Origin: Acidimicrobiia bacterium
Lineage (GTDB): Bacteria > Actinomycetota > Acidimicrobiia > Spongiisociales > UBA4744
Assembly (NCBI GenBank): GCA_024763085.1
Contig: JANTGE010000003.1
Coordinates: 1-40,826 of the forward strand
Direction of reading: 5' to 3'
DNA length: 40,826 nt
In this document: piece by piece, positions 8,507 through 15,741 of the stretch
Layout of the letters: each line of letters begins with the position of its first letter
Position numbering within the stretch: position 1 is the first letter of the stretch
Program-made: the position numbers and the translations under genes
Notes under the pieces: model-generated
The model's database searches: none
Seen by the model: only the letters and a program-made list of their open reading frames with translations
Told to the model about the DNA's origin: nothing

Positions 8507-10057
8507 ATGACCGATAGAAAGGGTATGACGGTGCGTTCATCTCGTAAGCTCGGCGAACTGCTGGTCGACCAGCGTGTGCTGCCGCGGGACGTGCTGGAAG
8601 ACCTGCTCCGGGTCGAAGCCGACTCGGGCCGTCCTCTGGCCAAACTGCTGGTCGAGCGCGGCCACGTGCGGGAAGAAGACGTCCTTCGGGCAGTGGCGTC
8701 ACGCGTGGACGTTCCCTTCGTCGACCTTGACGATGCGCTGCTGGAACCGCAGGCAACCGGCATGCTTCCTTTCGAACGTGCCGCCGAACTGCTGGCCATG
8801 CCGGTCCGGAGAGAGTCAGACGGGACCGTGCTCGTCGCCGTCGCCGATCCGTTCAACGGGAACCTGCGACTGGCGCTCGAAGAGGACATGAAGAGTCCGG
8901 TGACGCTGGCGATGGCGACTCGAGAGGGCATCCATCGTGCCATCGAGTTCGTGTACGGAAAGGCAGCCGTCACCGCAGAGTCGAAGCCGGAACCTTCGAT
9001 CAACGACATGCTGACCTACGTGATGGAGAATGGTGGGTCAGATCTTCACCTGACCAGCGGAGTCCCACCACAGATACGGGTCAACGGTCGCCTCATGCCC
9101 ATCCCCGGATACGACCCGCTGATGCCCGCCGAACTCCGCCGGATGATCTACGGGATTCTCACCGAACGGCAGAGAGAAGCTTTGGAGGAGCACCTCGAGT
9201 TGGATGGGTCGCATCCGCTGCCCGGTCGCGGCCGATTCCGCATGAACGTGTTCTTCCAGCGGGACTCCATCGGCGCGGTGTTCCGGGCGATACCGACCGA
9301 GATCATGTCGATCGAAGAACTGGGCATGCCACCGGTCCTTGCCGAGTTCGCCGAACTCCATCGTGGCCTCGTGCTCGTCACAGGTCCGACGGGGGCCGGC
9401 AAGTCGACGACGCTCGCGGCGATCATCGACCGTATCAACAATCGGCGAGCGGTGCACATTTTGACCATCGAAGACCCGATTGAGTTTCTTCACCGGCACA
9501 AGAAGGCAATCGTCAATCAACGGGAGGTCGGGAACGACACTCTCGGCTTCCAAACGGCGCTCCGGCATGCACTTCGACAAGACCCGGACGTGCTGCTGGT
9601 GGGGGAGATGCGGGATCTCGAAACGATCTCCACGGCGCTGACGGCTGCCGAGACCGGCCACCTGGTGTTCGCAACGCTGCACACCCAGGACGCGCCCCAG
9701 ACGGTGGATCGGATCATCGACGTGTTTCCCGCGCATCAGCAACAGCAGGTCAGGGTGCAGTTGGCGGCGACGTTGCAGGCCATCGTCACTCAGCAGCTCG
9801 TACCCAGCCGAGACGGTCGCGGCAGGGTCGCCGCTGCCGAGGTGTTGGTTGCCACCCCGGCCATCAGGAACCTGATCCGGGAAGGGAAGACCCAGCAGAT
9901 CGCCACGGCGATGCAGTCCGGCGGGAAGTACGGGATGCAGACCATGGACCAGTCGCTCGCTGACCTGGTCAAGCGACAGAAGATCACGTTCGAAGAGGCC
10001 GTCGATCGCTGCGTGAACCTCGAAGACCTGCGGCGGCTGACCGGACGAGTTGCCTGA
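8507..10057 (+). CDS. pilT: Pilus retraction ATPase PilT with extra N-terminal MshEN-like domain
   Basis: A 516-residue retraction motor. The last 360 residues are a complete PilT: Walker A GPTGAGKST at 293-301, Walker B DVLLVGEMRD, the His box ATLHTQDAPQ, and the retraction signature AIRNLIREGK at 452-461. The zinc CxxC motifs of PilB are absent. Ordinary PilT is about 340-380 residues; here about 150 extra N-terminal residues form an MshEN/T2SSE_N-like domain (KLGELLVDQRVLPRDVLEDL and PLAKLLVERGHV). I chose ATG 8507 because GGAGG sits 5 bases upstream; the ORF-track GTG at 8495 lies within that ribosome-binding site. Confidence 0.92.
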   Translation: MTDRKGMTVRSSRKLGELLVDQRVLPRDVLEDLLRVEADSGRPLAKLLVERGHVREEDVLRAVASRVDVPFVDLDDALLEPQATGMLPFERAAELLAMPVRRESDGTVLVAVADPFNGNLRLALEEDMKSPVTLAMATREGIHRAIEFVYGKAAVTAESKPEPSINDMLTYVMENGGSDLHLTSGVPPQIRVNGRLMPIPGYDPLMPAELRRMIYGILTERQREALEEHLELDGSHPLPGRGRFRMNVFFQRDSIGAVFRAIPTEIMSIEELGMPPVLAEFAELHRGLVLVTGPTGAGKSTTLAAIIDRINNRRAVHILTIEDPIEFLHRHKKAIVNQREVGNDTLGFQTALRHALRQDPDVLLVGEMRDLETISTALTAAETGHLVFATLHTQDAPQTVDRIIDVFPAHQQQQVRVQLAATLQAIVTQQLVPSRDGRGRVAAAEVLVATPAIRNLIREGKTQQIATAMQSGGKYGMQTMDQSLADLVKRQKITFEEAVDRCVNLEDLRRLTGRVA

Positions 10058-10070
10058 CGGGAGGCCCAGC

Positions 10071-11288
10071 ATGGTCACATACGCATATCAGGTCAAAGAC
10101 AAAGAGGGCCTCATCCATAGCGGTGAGCTGAACGCAGACTCGACGGCTGCGGCAGTCCGCACCTTGCGTGATCGGGGCCTGTCTCCGATCTCGATCGAGG
10201 AGCAGAAGGCCTCCGCGCTGCAGAAAGAGATCAAGATCCCCGGTCTCTCCGGCCGGATCAAGACGAAAGAAGTGGCGGTCTTTTCTCGCCAGTTCGCCAC
10301 GATGATCAACGCTGGCCTCTCGCTGCTGCGATCCCTTGCGATCCTGTCCGAGCAGACGCCCAACCGGGCGTTCGCCGAGATCATCTCGGAGATCAAGGCC
10401 GACGTCGAAAAGGGCAAGAGCCTCTCCGAGGCGATGGACGGTCATCCGAAGGCCTTCAATCGACTGTACGTGGCGATGGTGCGCGCCGGTGAGATCGGCG
10501 GCGTGCTCGACGAGACCTTGCTTAGGTTGGCGGACACCCTGGAGCGACAGGTGGAGCTGCGCGGCAAGGTGAAGTCTGCGATGAGCTACCCGATTGCGGT
10601 GCTCGGGCTTGTTGTCCTGATCATGGCGGCCATGCTGATCTTCATCGTCCCCATGTTCGAAGACATGTACGCAGACCTGGGAGGGACGCTGCCGGTTCCA
10701 ACCCAGATACTGCTGTCTGTTTCACAGTTCGCCGTCGCGAAATGGTGGATCGTGCTGCTCGGCTTCGGGGTCTCCTTCTTCGCGTTCCGCAGGTGGGTGG
10801 CGACCGAACAAGGCCGTTTCCTCTTCGATTCGTTCAAACTGAAGGTGCCGATCTTCGGCGGTTTGACGCAGAAGACCGCGATCGCCCGCTTCTCAGAGAC
10901 GCTTGCGTCCCTGACGAGAACTGCCGTCCCGATCCTCCAGGCGATGGATATCGTCGCCGAGACCGCCGGCAATGAGGTCGTCGCTCGAGCCGTCAGGGAG
11001 GTCCGCTCGTCGGTCAAAGAGGGCGAGTCGTTGGCACAGCCACTGTCGAAACATCCCATCTTCCCGCCCATGGTCGTGCAGATGCTGGCCGTTGGCGAAG
11101 AGACTGGGGCACTCGACACGATGCTGGAGAAGATCGGCGACTTCTACAACGCCGAGGTCAACGCGACGGTGGACAGCCTGACCTCGCTCCTCGAACCACT
11201 CTTGATGGTCGTGCTGGGCGGGTCCGTTGGCGGCATGATCGTCGCCCTCTACATGCCGATGTTCAACCTCATCAACCTGGTGCAGTAG
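10071..11288 (+). CDS. pilC: Type IV pilus inner-membrane platform protein PilC
   Basis: A 405-residue GspF/PilC family membrane protein that couples the PilB/PilT motors to pilin addition or removal. It shows the usual duplication: a cytoplasmic T2SSF domain (about residues 65-190, SRQFATMINAGLSLLRSL), a transmembrane helix (about 180-205), a second membrane helix near 230-245, a second T2SSF domain (RFSETLASLTRTAVPILQAM) and a C-terminal helix (about 375-400). Start ATG 10071 follows GGGAGG by 6 bases; the ORF-track TTG start overlaps pilT and is not needed. It ends a pilB-pilT-pilC unit followed by an inverted repeat. Confidence 0.94.
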   Translation: MVTYAYQVKDKEGLIHSGELNADSTAAAVRTLRDRGLSPISIEEQKASALQKEIKIPGLSGRIKTKEVAVFSRQFATMINAGLSLLRSLAILSEQTPNRAFAEIISEIKADVEKGKSLSEAMDGHPKAFNRLYVAMVRAGEIGGVLDETLLRLADTLERQVELRGKVKSAMSYPIAVLGLVVLIMAAMLIFIVPMFEDMYADLGGTLPVPTQILLSVSQFAVAKWWIVLLGFGVSFFAFRRWVATEQGRFLFDSFKLKVPIFGGLTQKTAIARFSETLASLTRTAVPILQAMDIVAETAGNEVVARAVREVRSSVKEGESLAQPLSKHPIFPPMVVQMLAVGEETGALDTMLEKIGDFYNAEVNATVDSLTSLLEPLLMVVLGGSVGGMIVALYMPMFNLINLVQ

Positions 11289-11536
11289 GCAGGCGACCTG
11301 CGACCCCAGAGTGCGGCTCTGAGAAAGTACCTGGTACTTGGTACCAGGTACTTTGGCATTGAAAGCCATCCACTTCGGGTTGGTCATGTCGCCTGCGGTT
11401 TGGTCGACAGGGAACTAGTCCGCCGAGCAGGCCGACGATTGGTTCGCGTATGCGACTGAAAGTGCTCAAGGACATACGCTCGGTGGTCGATAGCGCATCT
11501 GAGGGACCGAGATCCGGTCCGGAAGGAGAAACCATC
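11289..11536 (+). other. 248-bp intergenic region between pilC and the first prepilin
   Basis: This is the largest non-coding gap in the window. It holds a 14-bp perfect inverted repeat (entered separately), a short GCAGG-CGA-CCTGC dyad immediately after the pilC stop, and a TACGCT box at 11475-11480 that resembles the -10 boxes of this genome. No convincing -35 partner was found. The strong GGAAGGAG ribosome-binding site at 11521-11528 belongs to the prepilin. A separate promoter for the abundant pilin is expected here, but its position is not proven. Confidence 0.5.
11324..11354. repeat. Perfect 14-bp inverted repeat downstream of pilC
   Basis: AAAGTACCTGGTAC, then TTG, then GTACCAGGTACTTT: two perfectly complementary 14-base arms with a 3-base loop. 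The centre also reads as three near-identical 7-mers (TGGTACT, TGGTACC, AGGTACT). The right arm ends in only three T residues, so it is a weak candidate for an intrinsic terminator of pilBTC. It could equally be an operator for a dimeric regulator or a transcript-stabilising hairpin. The structure is seen directly; its function is not. Confidence 0.75.
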
Positions 11537-12010
11537 ATGATGCGCAAGATCCGCGAAGGACTTCGCAACGAAGAAGGCTTCACCCTCGTCGAGTTGATGG
11601 TGGTCGTGCTGATCATTGCCATTCTCATGGCGATTGCCATCCCGACGTTCCTGGGTGCTCGCGAGAAGGCGCAGGACCGCGCCGCGCAGAGCGACCTGCG
11701 GAACGGATTGACTGCAGCGAAGGTGTTCTATGTGGATGGGGAGACCTACCTCGACACTGACGCTGCAACGACGGCGGCTGCCTACGAAGCCCTCGAGCCG
11801 AGCATCGACTTCGATACGGTGGCAAATACGAGCACCAGCAAAGTCGGCGTGCTCGCCACAGCCAGTACCGTTCTGTTGACCAAGGAGAGCGCATCAGGGA
11901 CGTTCTTCTGCATCGCCGATGATACGAGCGGTGGCGGCACGACCTACGGGTCCGGTGCTGCGCTGGCCGATGTAGACACGGTCCTCGAGTGCAACGGCAC
12001 CAGCTGGTAG
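11537..12010 (+). CDS. pilA: Type IV prepilin, probable major pilin
   Basis: A 157-residue class III prepilin. A 14-residue leader ends in Gly14 before the FTLVELMVVVLIIAILMAI methylation/hydrophobic motif, with the conserved Glu at mature position 5 (E19). The globular part is short and ends in a likely disulfide-bonded D-region, C125 to C152. ATG 11537 has GGAAGGAG 8 bases upstream; the ORF-track start lies 87 bases earlier and lacks support. A strong ribosome-binding site, a hairpin immediately after the gene and first position among the pilins suggest it is the main subunit. The adjacent prepilin peptidase would process it at the inner membrane. Confidence 0.93.
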   Translation: MMRKIREGLRNEEGFTLVELMVVVLIIAILMAIAIPTFLGAREKAQDRAAQSDLRNGLTAAKVFYVDGETYLDTDAATTAAAYEALEPSIDFDTVANTSTSKVGVLATASTVLLTKESASGTFFCIADDTSGGGTTYGSGAALADVDTVLECNGTSW

Positions 12011-12028
12011 TCCGAGAACCGAACGCCG

Positions 12029-12055
12029 AGAGAGGGTGGCTCAGCCACCCTCTCT
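12029..12055 (+). terminator. GC-rich hairpin after the first prepilin gene
   Basis: AGAGAGGGTGGC, TCA, GCCACCCTCTCT form a perfect 12-bp stem with a 3-base loop, 18 bases after the pilin stop. There is no T-run, so it is more likely a partial terminator or a 3'-end stabiliser that makes the first pilin transcript more abundant than the downstream genes. The hairpin is directly visible; the role is inferred from its position between a highly expressed pilin and a second pilin. Confidence 0.65.
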
Positions 12056-12105
12056 TCGCGTTGCGGGGTGTTCCACTCAAGGTGAGCCCTCGCCGCACCG
12101 ATGAC

Positions 12106-12561
12106 ATGAGCGATATGAAATCGGAGAGAGGCTTCACGCTTGTCGAGCTGATGGTGGTGGTGCTGATCATCGCCATGCTCATGGCGATCGGCATCCCGAC
12201 GTTCCTAGGTGCGCGAGAGCGGGCGCAAGACCGGGCAGCTGAGAGCAGGCTGATAGCCGCTCTCAAGACCGAGGAGGTCGTCGCCGTCGACGATGCCCAG
12301 TACACTGCCGTGGTGGCGATCTTGGCTGCTGCGGAACCGGCGCTCGACTGGTCGGGCGTTGCCGACGACTCGATTCACATCGTGGTCGGCGCGACGGTCA
12401 ATGCCAACGACACGGTGCTGCTCTACACGCAATCGAGCACCGGCTCGTGGCTCGGCGTGAAACGAGTCGCACAGGGTCCTACCACCGGCGTCTACACCTG
12501 CATCGGAGCGGCCCGCGCGGATGTCGATGACCTTGCCGACTGCACGGGGACGGAGTGGTAG
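12106..12561 (+). CDS. Second type IV prepilin (tandem paralogue)
   Basis: A 151-residue prepilin with a 9-residue leader ending in Gly9 before FTLVELMVVVLIIAMLMAI, nearly identical to the first pilin up to PTFLGARE. The globular domains then diverge, but both keep a C-terminal Cys pair (C132/C146 here) and end in a similar CxGTxW motif. No good ribosome-binding site precedes ATG 12106; alternatives are GTG 12082 and ATG 12115, all leaving the cleavage site intact. It may be a minor pilin or an alternative major subunit. Its last bases overlap the peptidase gene. Confidence 0.88.
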   Translation: MSDMKSERGFTLVELMVVVLIIAMLMAIGIPTFLGARERAQDRAAESRLIAALKTEEVVAVDDAQYTAVVAILAAAEPALDWSGVADDSIHIVVGATVNANDTVLLYTQSSTGSWLGVKRVAQGPTTGVYTCIGAARADVDDLADCTGTEW

Positions 12562-13319
12562 TCGCTCTCGCCGCCATCCTTGGCCTCATCGTCGGTTCGT
12601 TCATCAACGTTGTCGCCTATCGGGTTCCAGAAGGAAAGTCCGTCGTTTCTCCAGGATCGGCGTGTCCGAACTGTGGAACTCCGATCAGACCCTATGACAA
12701 CATCCCGGTTGTCTCATGGCTCGTGCTGCGTGGGCGGTGCCGGGACTGTGGTAGTCGCATCTCCGTACGGTATCCGGTAGTGGAGGCGGGGACCGCAGTA
12801 CTCTTTGCCGCCGCCTTATTGGTCGTGGGCCTGCATTGGATCCTGGCCGCGTACCTGTGGTTTGCCGGTGTGACCATGACCCTCATCCTCACCGACCTCG
12901 ACCATCATCGACTACCCAACAAGATCGTCTATGTCGGAACGGCGGTTGGGGTCGTCCTCCTGACTGCCGGTGCTGTTGCCGACGGTCTGACGTCGAACTT
13001 GGGGAGGGCGCTGCTGGGCGGCGTGATCTACTTCGGCCTGCTCCTCCTCATCGCCATCGCTGCCCGCGGGGGCTTCGGCATGGGGGACGTCAAGCTCTCC
13101 TTCATGCTCGGCGTGTTCCTCGCCTTCCGCTCCTGGGCGGTGCTCGCATCCGGCGTCTTTCTGGCGTTCTTCGTCGGTGGCATCGTCTCGGTTGGCTTGC
13201 TGCTGCTGAGGCGGCGTGGTCGTAAGGACGCGATCGCCTTCGGCCCGGCCCTCATCGTTGGGGCCTGGCTTGCCCTGGGCATCGGAGAGCCGCTCGTACG
13301 GTGGTACCTCGGCGTCTGA
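12555..13319 (+). CDS. pilD: Prepilin peptidase / N-methyltransferase (A24 family)
   Basis: A 254-residue polytopic membrane enzyme that removes the prepilin leader and methylates the new N-terminus. It has the N-terminal GSFINVVAYRVPEG motif, the four-Cys zinc site C37/C40/C62/C65 (CPNC, CRDC), the aspartate motif LTDLDHHRLPN (D114/D116) and the second catalytic GMGDVK (D178), so both activities are expected. About seven or eight hydrophobic segments are visible. The start is GTG 12555, overlapping the second pilin by 7 bases with a purine-rich GGGGA upstream. Cytoplasmic membrane. Confidence 0.94.
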   Translation: MVVALAAILGLIVGSFINVVAYRVPEGKSVVSPGSACPNCGTPIRPYDNIPVVSWLVLRGRCRDCGSRISVRYPVVEAGTAVLFAAALLVVGLHWILAAYLWFAGVTMTLILTDLDHHRLPNKIVYVGTAVGVVLLTAGAVADGLTSNLGRALLGGVIYFGLLLLIAIAARGGFGMGDVKLSFMLGVFLAFRSWAVLASGVFLAFFVGGIVSVGLLLLRRRGRKDAIAFGPALIVGAWLALGIGEPLVRWYLGV

Positions 13320-13323
13320 TTGC

Positions 13324-13352
13324 TTGCAGCTTCTACCGTCCATTGGTAGGGT
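13324..13352 (+). promoter_or_regulatory. Candidate sigma-70-type promoter for pilMNOP
   Basis: TTGCAG at 13324-13329 and TAGGGT at 13347-13352 are separated by exactly 17 bases and lie about 60 bases upstream of pilM. A small dyad CTACC-N7-GGTAG overlaps the -10 side and could be an operator. It is the first gap after the peptidase gene, which supports a separate transcription unit for pilM onward. The -10 matches TAnnnT but is not strong. Confidence 0.45.
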
Positions 13353-13412
13353 TCAAACAACATCGATGTAATTCGATGGTTGCCGGAGCGCTACCGGCTG
13401 GGCGGAGTAAAC

Positions 13413-14477
13413 ATGACGACGAATGTCGGGTTGGACATCGGCACCAGTGCTGTAAGAGCAGCCATGGTACAGATGCAAAGGGGAGCACCGGTACTCAAAC
13501 GGTACGGCCAAGTCGCGCTGACCGAAGGTGCCGTGGTCGGCGGTGAAATCGTCGACCCCGATCTGGTGCGAGATGCCCTGATCGCGCTCTGGAAGAGCGC
13601 GAAACTCCCGAAAAGACGGGTCGTCGTCGGCATCGCCAACCAGCGGATCATCGTTCGCCGCCTCGACGTTCCCTACATGTCCGAAGAGGAACTGCGGGAG
13701 TCGCTCGCCTTCCGGGCGGCGGAGTACGTTCCGATGGCGATCGACGACGCCGTCCTCGACTTCGTGCCCCTCGAAGAGTTCGCCACTCCAGAAGGCGAAG
13801 CCATGCTGTCGGTCCTTGTCATTGCCGCCCAGAAAGACATGATCGACGAAGTGCTTGGAGTGGTGACGGGGGCCGGCATCAAACCTATGGCGCTCGACCT
13901 TCAAGCGTTTGCGATGGTCCGGGCCGCGTTCGGCACCGAATTCGATGTGCCCCCGGGTTCTCAGGCAATGGTCAACATCGGTGCTGGGGTGACGCAGGTT
14001 GCGATCCTCAAGAACGGAACCGTTCGCTTTCTGCGCATCATGCCGATGGGAGGGAGCTCATTCACGAGAGCGCTGGCAAGCGCCGCGTCCATTTCATCGG
14101 ATGAAGCCGAACGCTTGAAGCGCCGCATCGGTGTTCTTCCAGAGGGCCGCGCAGATGCGGAAGGGGACCCGGGGAGAGCCGCCCTCACGAGGGAAGCCGA
14201 CGCCCTCATCGAGGAAGTTCGGGGGTCCCTCGACTTCTACCTCTCCGAAGCCCAGGATGAACGCATTGAGCGAGTCCTGATCTCCGGCAACGGAGCCAGA
14301 CTGCCCCATCTGGCCAACCGGCTGGCTTCGCAACTCGAGGTACCCATCGAACCGCTCCGGGTGTTGGCAGAGGGAAGGGTGCAAACGGGCAAGGTCGGCA
14401 TGTCCGAAGCAGAACTGGCACAGATCGAACCGGTCTTGCCTGTGCCGCTCGGCCTTGCGATGTGGGGTGAAGCCTGA
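13413..14477 (+). CDS. pilM: Type IV pilus assembly protein PilM (actin-like)
   Basis: A 354-residue cytoplasmic actin/FtsA-fold protein that binds ATP and the N-terminus of PilN. Nucleotide-binding segments are visible: GLDIGTSAVRAAMV at the N-terminus, MVNIGAGVTQVAILKNG near residue 190 and a C-terminal ISGNGARLPHLANRL. ATG 13413 follows GGCGGAG closely; the ORF-track start 33 bases upstream has no site. The stop overlaps pilN by one base. It heads the pilM-pilN-pilO-pilP alignment complex operon. Confidence 0.92.
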   Translation: MTTNVGLDIGTSAVRAAMVQMQRGAPVLKRYGQVALTEGAVVGGEIVDPDLVRDALIALWKSAKLPKRRVVVGIANQRIIVRRLDVPYMSEEELRESLAFRAAEYVPMAIDDAVLDFVPLEEFATPEGEAMLSVLVIAAQKDMIDEVLGVVTGAGIKPMALDLQAFAMVRAAFGTEFDVPPGSQAMVNIGAGVTQVAILKNGTVRFLRIMPMGGSSFTRALASAASISSDEAERLKRRIGVLPEGRADAEGDPGRAALTREADALIEEVRGSLDFYLSEAQDERIERVLISGNGARLPHLANRLASQLEVPIEPLRVLAEGRVQTGKVGMSEAELAQIEPVLPVPLGLAMWGEA

Positions 14478-15097
14478 TGCGTCCCGTCAACCTGCTGCCG
14501 GGAGAGCTGGCCAAGAAAGCCGCAGGCCGCCGCCGACTGTTTGGCCTCATGGCCCTCGGAGCAGCCTATGTGTTGGTGCTGGTCATGGTGGCCGTGTGGT
14601 GGAACGGGAAGCTCGCAGACGCCGAGGCGGAGCTGGCGCGGCAGGAGCAACTCAACACTGCTACCTCAGGCAAGATCGCAGCGCTGAAAGATGCCGAGGA
14701 GCTCAGATCCACCTACGACACCGATGTGGCCCTGGTACAAGCTGCGCTGGCACGCGACGTCGCATGGGGGCGACTCTTCAACGACCTTGCCCGGGTGATT
14801 CCCGAGCGGGTATGGCTCACAGGATTCTCCGGGACGGCCGTCGATGATCCGGATGCGCCGGAAGTGTACGGACAGCTGCAAATGAGTGGCACGGCGTTCG
14901 ACTACCCGGACGTCTCGACCTGGCTTCGGGTACTCGACGAGGATCCCTGGCCCTCGGTCGGTGGAGGATGGGTGACATCAGCCACGCTCTCGAGCATCGG
15001 TGAAGTCCCGATTGTGGAGTTCAACTCTGCTGCATCTCTGACCGCAGCAAGCCTTTCCGAACGCGCCGCCGAACGGATACCCGAGGTGCCGCAATGA
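14477..15097 (+). CDS. pilN: Type IV pilus alignment protein PilN
   Basis: A 206-residue bitopic membrane protein. The short cytoplasmic N-terminus RPVNLLPGE is the conserved (I/V)NLLP motif that docks into PilM. It is followed by one transmembrane helix (about residues 23-43), a coiled-coil-prone stretch (DAEAELARQEQLN) and an extracytoplasmic ferredoxin-like domain with the typical IPERVWLTGFSG. Both ends overlap neighbours (TGATG with pilM, ATGA with pilO), implying tight stoichiometric coupling. Confidence 0.9.
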   Translation: MRPVNLLPGELAKKAAGRRRLFGLMALGAAYVLVLVMVAVWWNGKLADAEAELARQEQLNTATSGKIAALKDAEELRSTYDTDVALVQAALARDVAWGRLFNDLARVIPERVWLTGFSGTAVDDPDAPEVYGQLQMSGTAFDYPDVSTWLRVLDEDPWPSVGGGWVTSATLSSIGEVPIVEFNSAASLTAASLSERAAERIPEVPQ

Positions 15098-15741
15098 AAC
15101 GTCAGACGCTGGTCGTCGCCTTGCTCGTCTTCGTAGCGGTCACGGCCCTGTGGTACATGTTCGGACTGCGGCCGATCAACGAGAAGATCGGCGAGACGGA
15201 TTCCCAGCTTCAGGCTGCGCAGGATGAGGCGGTGCTTCTGCAAACCAGATTGGCGAGACTGCAGAAGATCCGTGACAACGAACTCAGCTACATCTCGGCC
15301 ATAGGTGCCCTCGAAGCGCAGATTCCGCCGACGCCGAGTATGCCGGGACTCATCGAAGACCTGAACACTCTTGCCGATGAGACCGGCATCGACTGGCTCG
15401 GTGCGACCTGGGGCGCTCCGACGGAGATCGAAGGTGCAGGGTATTTCGAGATACCCATCACCTTGCAGGTCGAAGGACAATTCTTCGAACTGCTCGGCTA
15501 CCTGTACGGGATGTCGGACCTGGAGCGACTCGTCCGGATCGACGGCGTAACGATCTCCCCAACCGAGCAGGACGGCTTCATCGTGCTCAACGTGACGATC
15601 AACGCCAAAGCGTTTGCTACCAGCGGCATTGCGGTTCCGGAGATCCCTGCCGACGAAGAGACCACCACGACCACGACCGAACCGTCGACCACGACTACGA
15701 CGACGGAGGCAACCACGACGACCACGACAGGAGGTGCCTGA
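15094..15741 (+). CDS. pilO: Type IV pilus alignment protein PilO with Thr-rich C-terminal tail
   Basis: A 215-residue bitopic protein. It has a transmembrane helix at about residues 5-24, a coiled-coil-prone segment (about 30-65) and a PilO-type ferredoxin-like domain (about 80-185, including FFELLGYLYGMSDLERLVRI). The final 30 residues are almost entirely Thr with a few Glu, Pro and Ser, encoded by ACC/ACG repeats, and are absent from typical PilO. Such a Thr tail resembles flexible, possibly O-glycosylated wall-spanning linkers of actinobacterial surface proteins (inference). It overlaps pilN by 4 bases and the next gene by 1. Confidence 0.87.
   Translation: MKRQTLVVALLVFVAVTALWYMFGLRPINEKIGETDSQLQAAQDEAVLLQTRLARLQKIRDNELSYISAIGALEAQIPPTPSMPGLIEDLNTLADETGIDWLGATWGAPTEIEGAGYFEIPITLQVEGQFFELLGYLYGMSDLERLVRIDGVTISPTEQDGFIVLNVTINAKAFATSGIAVPEIPADEETTTTTTEPSTTTTTTEATTTTTTGGA
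15656..15735 (+). repeat. ACC/ACG trinucleotide-type low-complexity tract in pilO
   Basis: An imperfect run of ACC, ACG and ACT codons interrupted by short GAA/GAG-CCG-TCG and GAG-GCA spacers. It encodes the Thr-rich tail of PilO. Such tracts can vary in length between strains by slippage. The mixed codon use suggests selection for the Thr protein sequence rather than a pure DNA microsatellite. Confidence 0.8.

Noticed and set aside
11359-11387. TTGAAA…GGTCAT as a promoter of the first pilin
   Set aside because: The downstream hexamer lacks the TAnnnT pattern and the position is about 150 bases from the gene; evidence is too weak to list.
15656-15735. Possible CRISPR or satellite array
   Set aside because: It is a short in-frame Thr-codon tract within pilO with no spacers of regular length; no CRISPR-like repeat was seen anywhere in the window.
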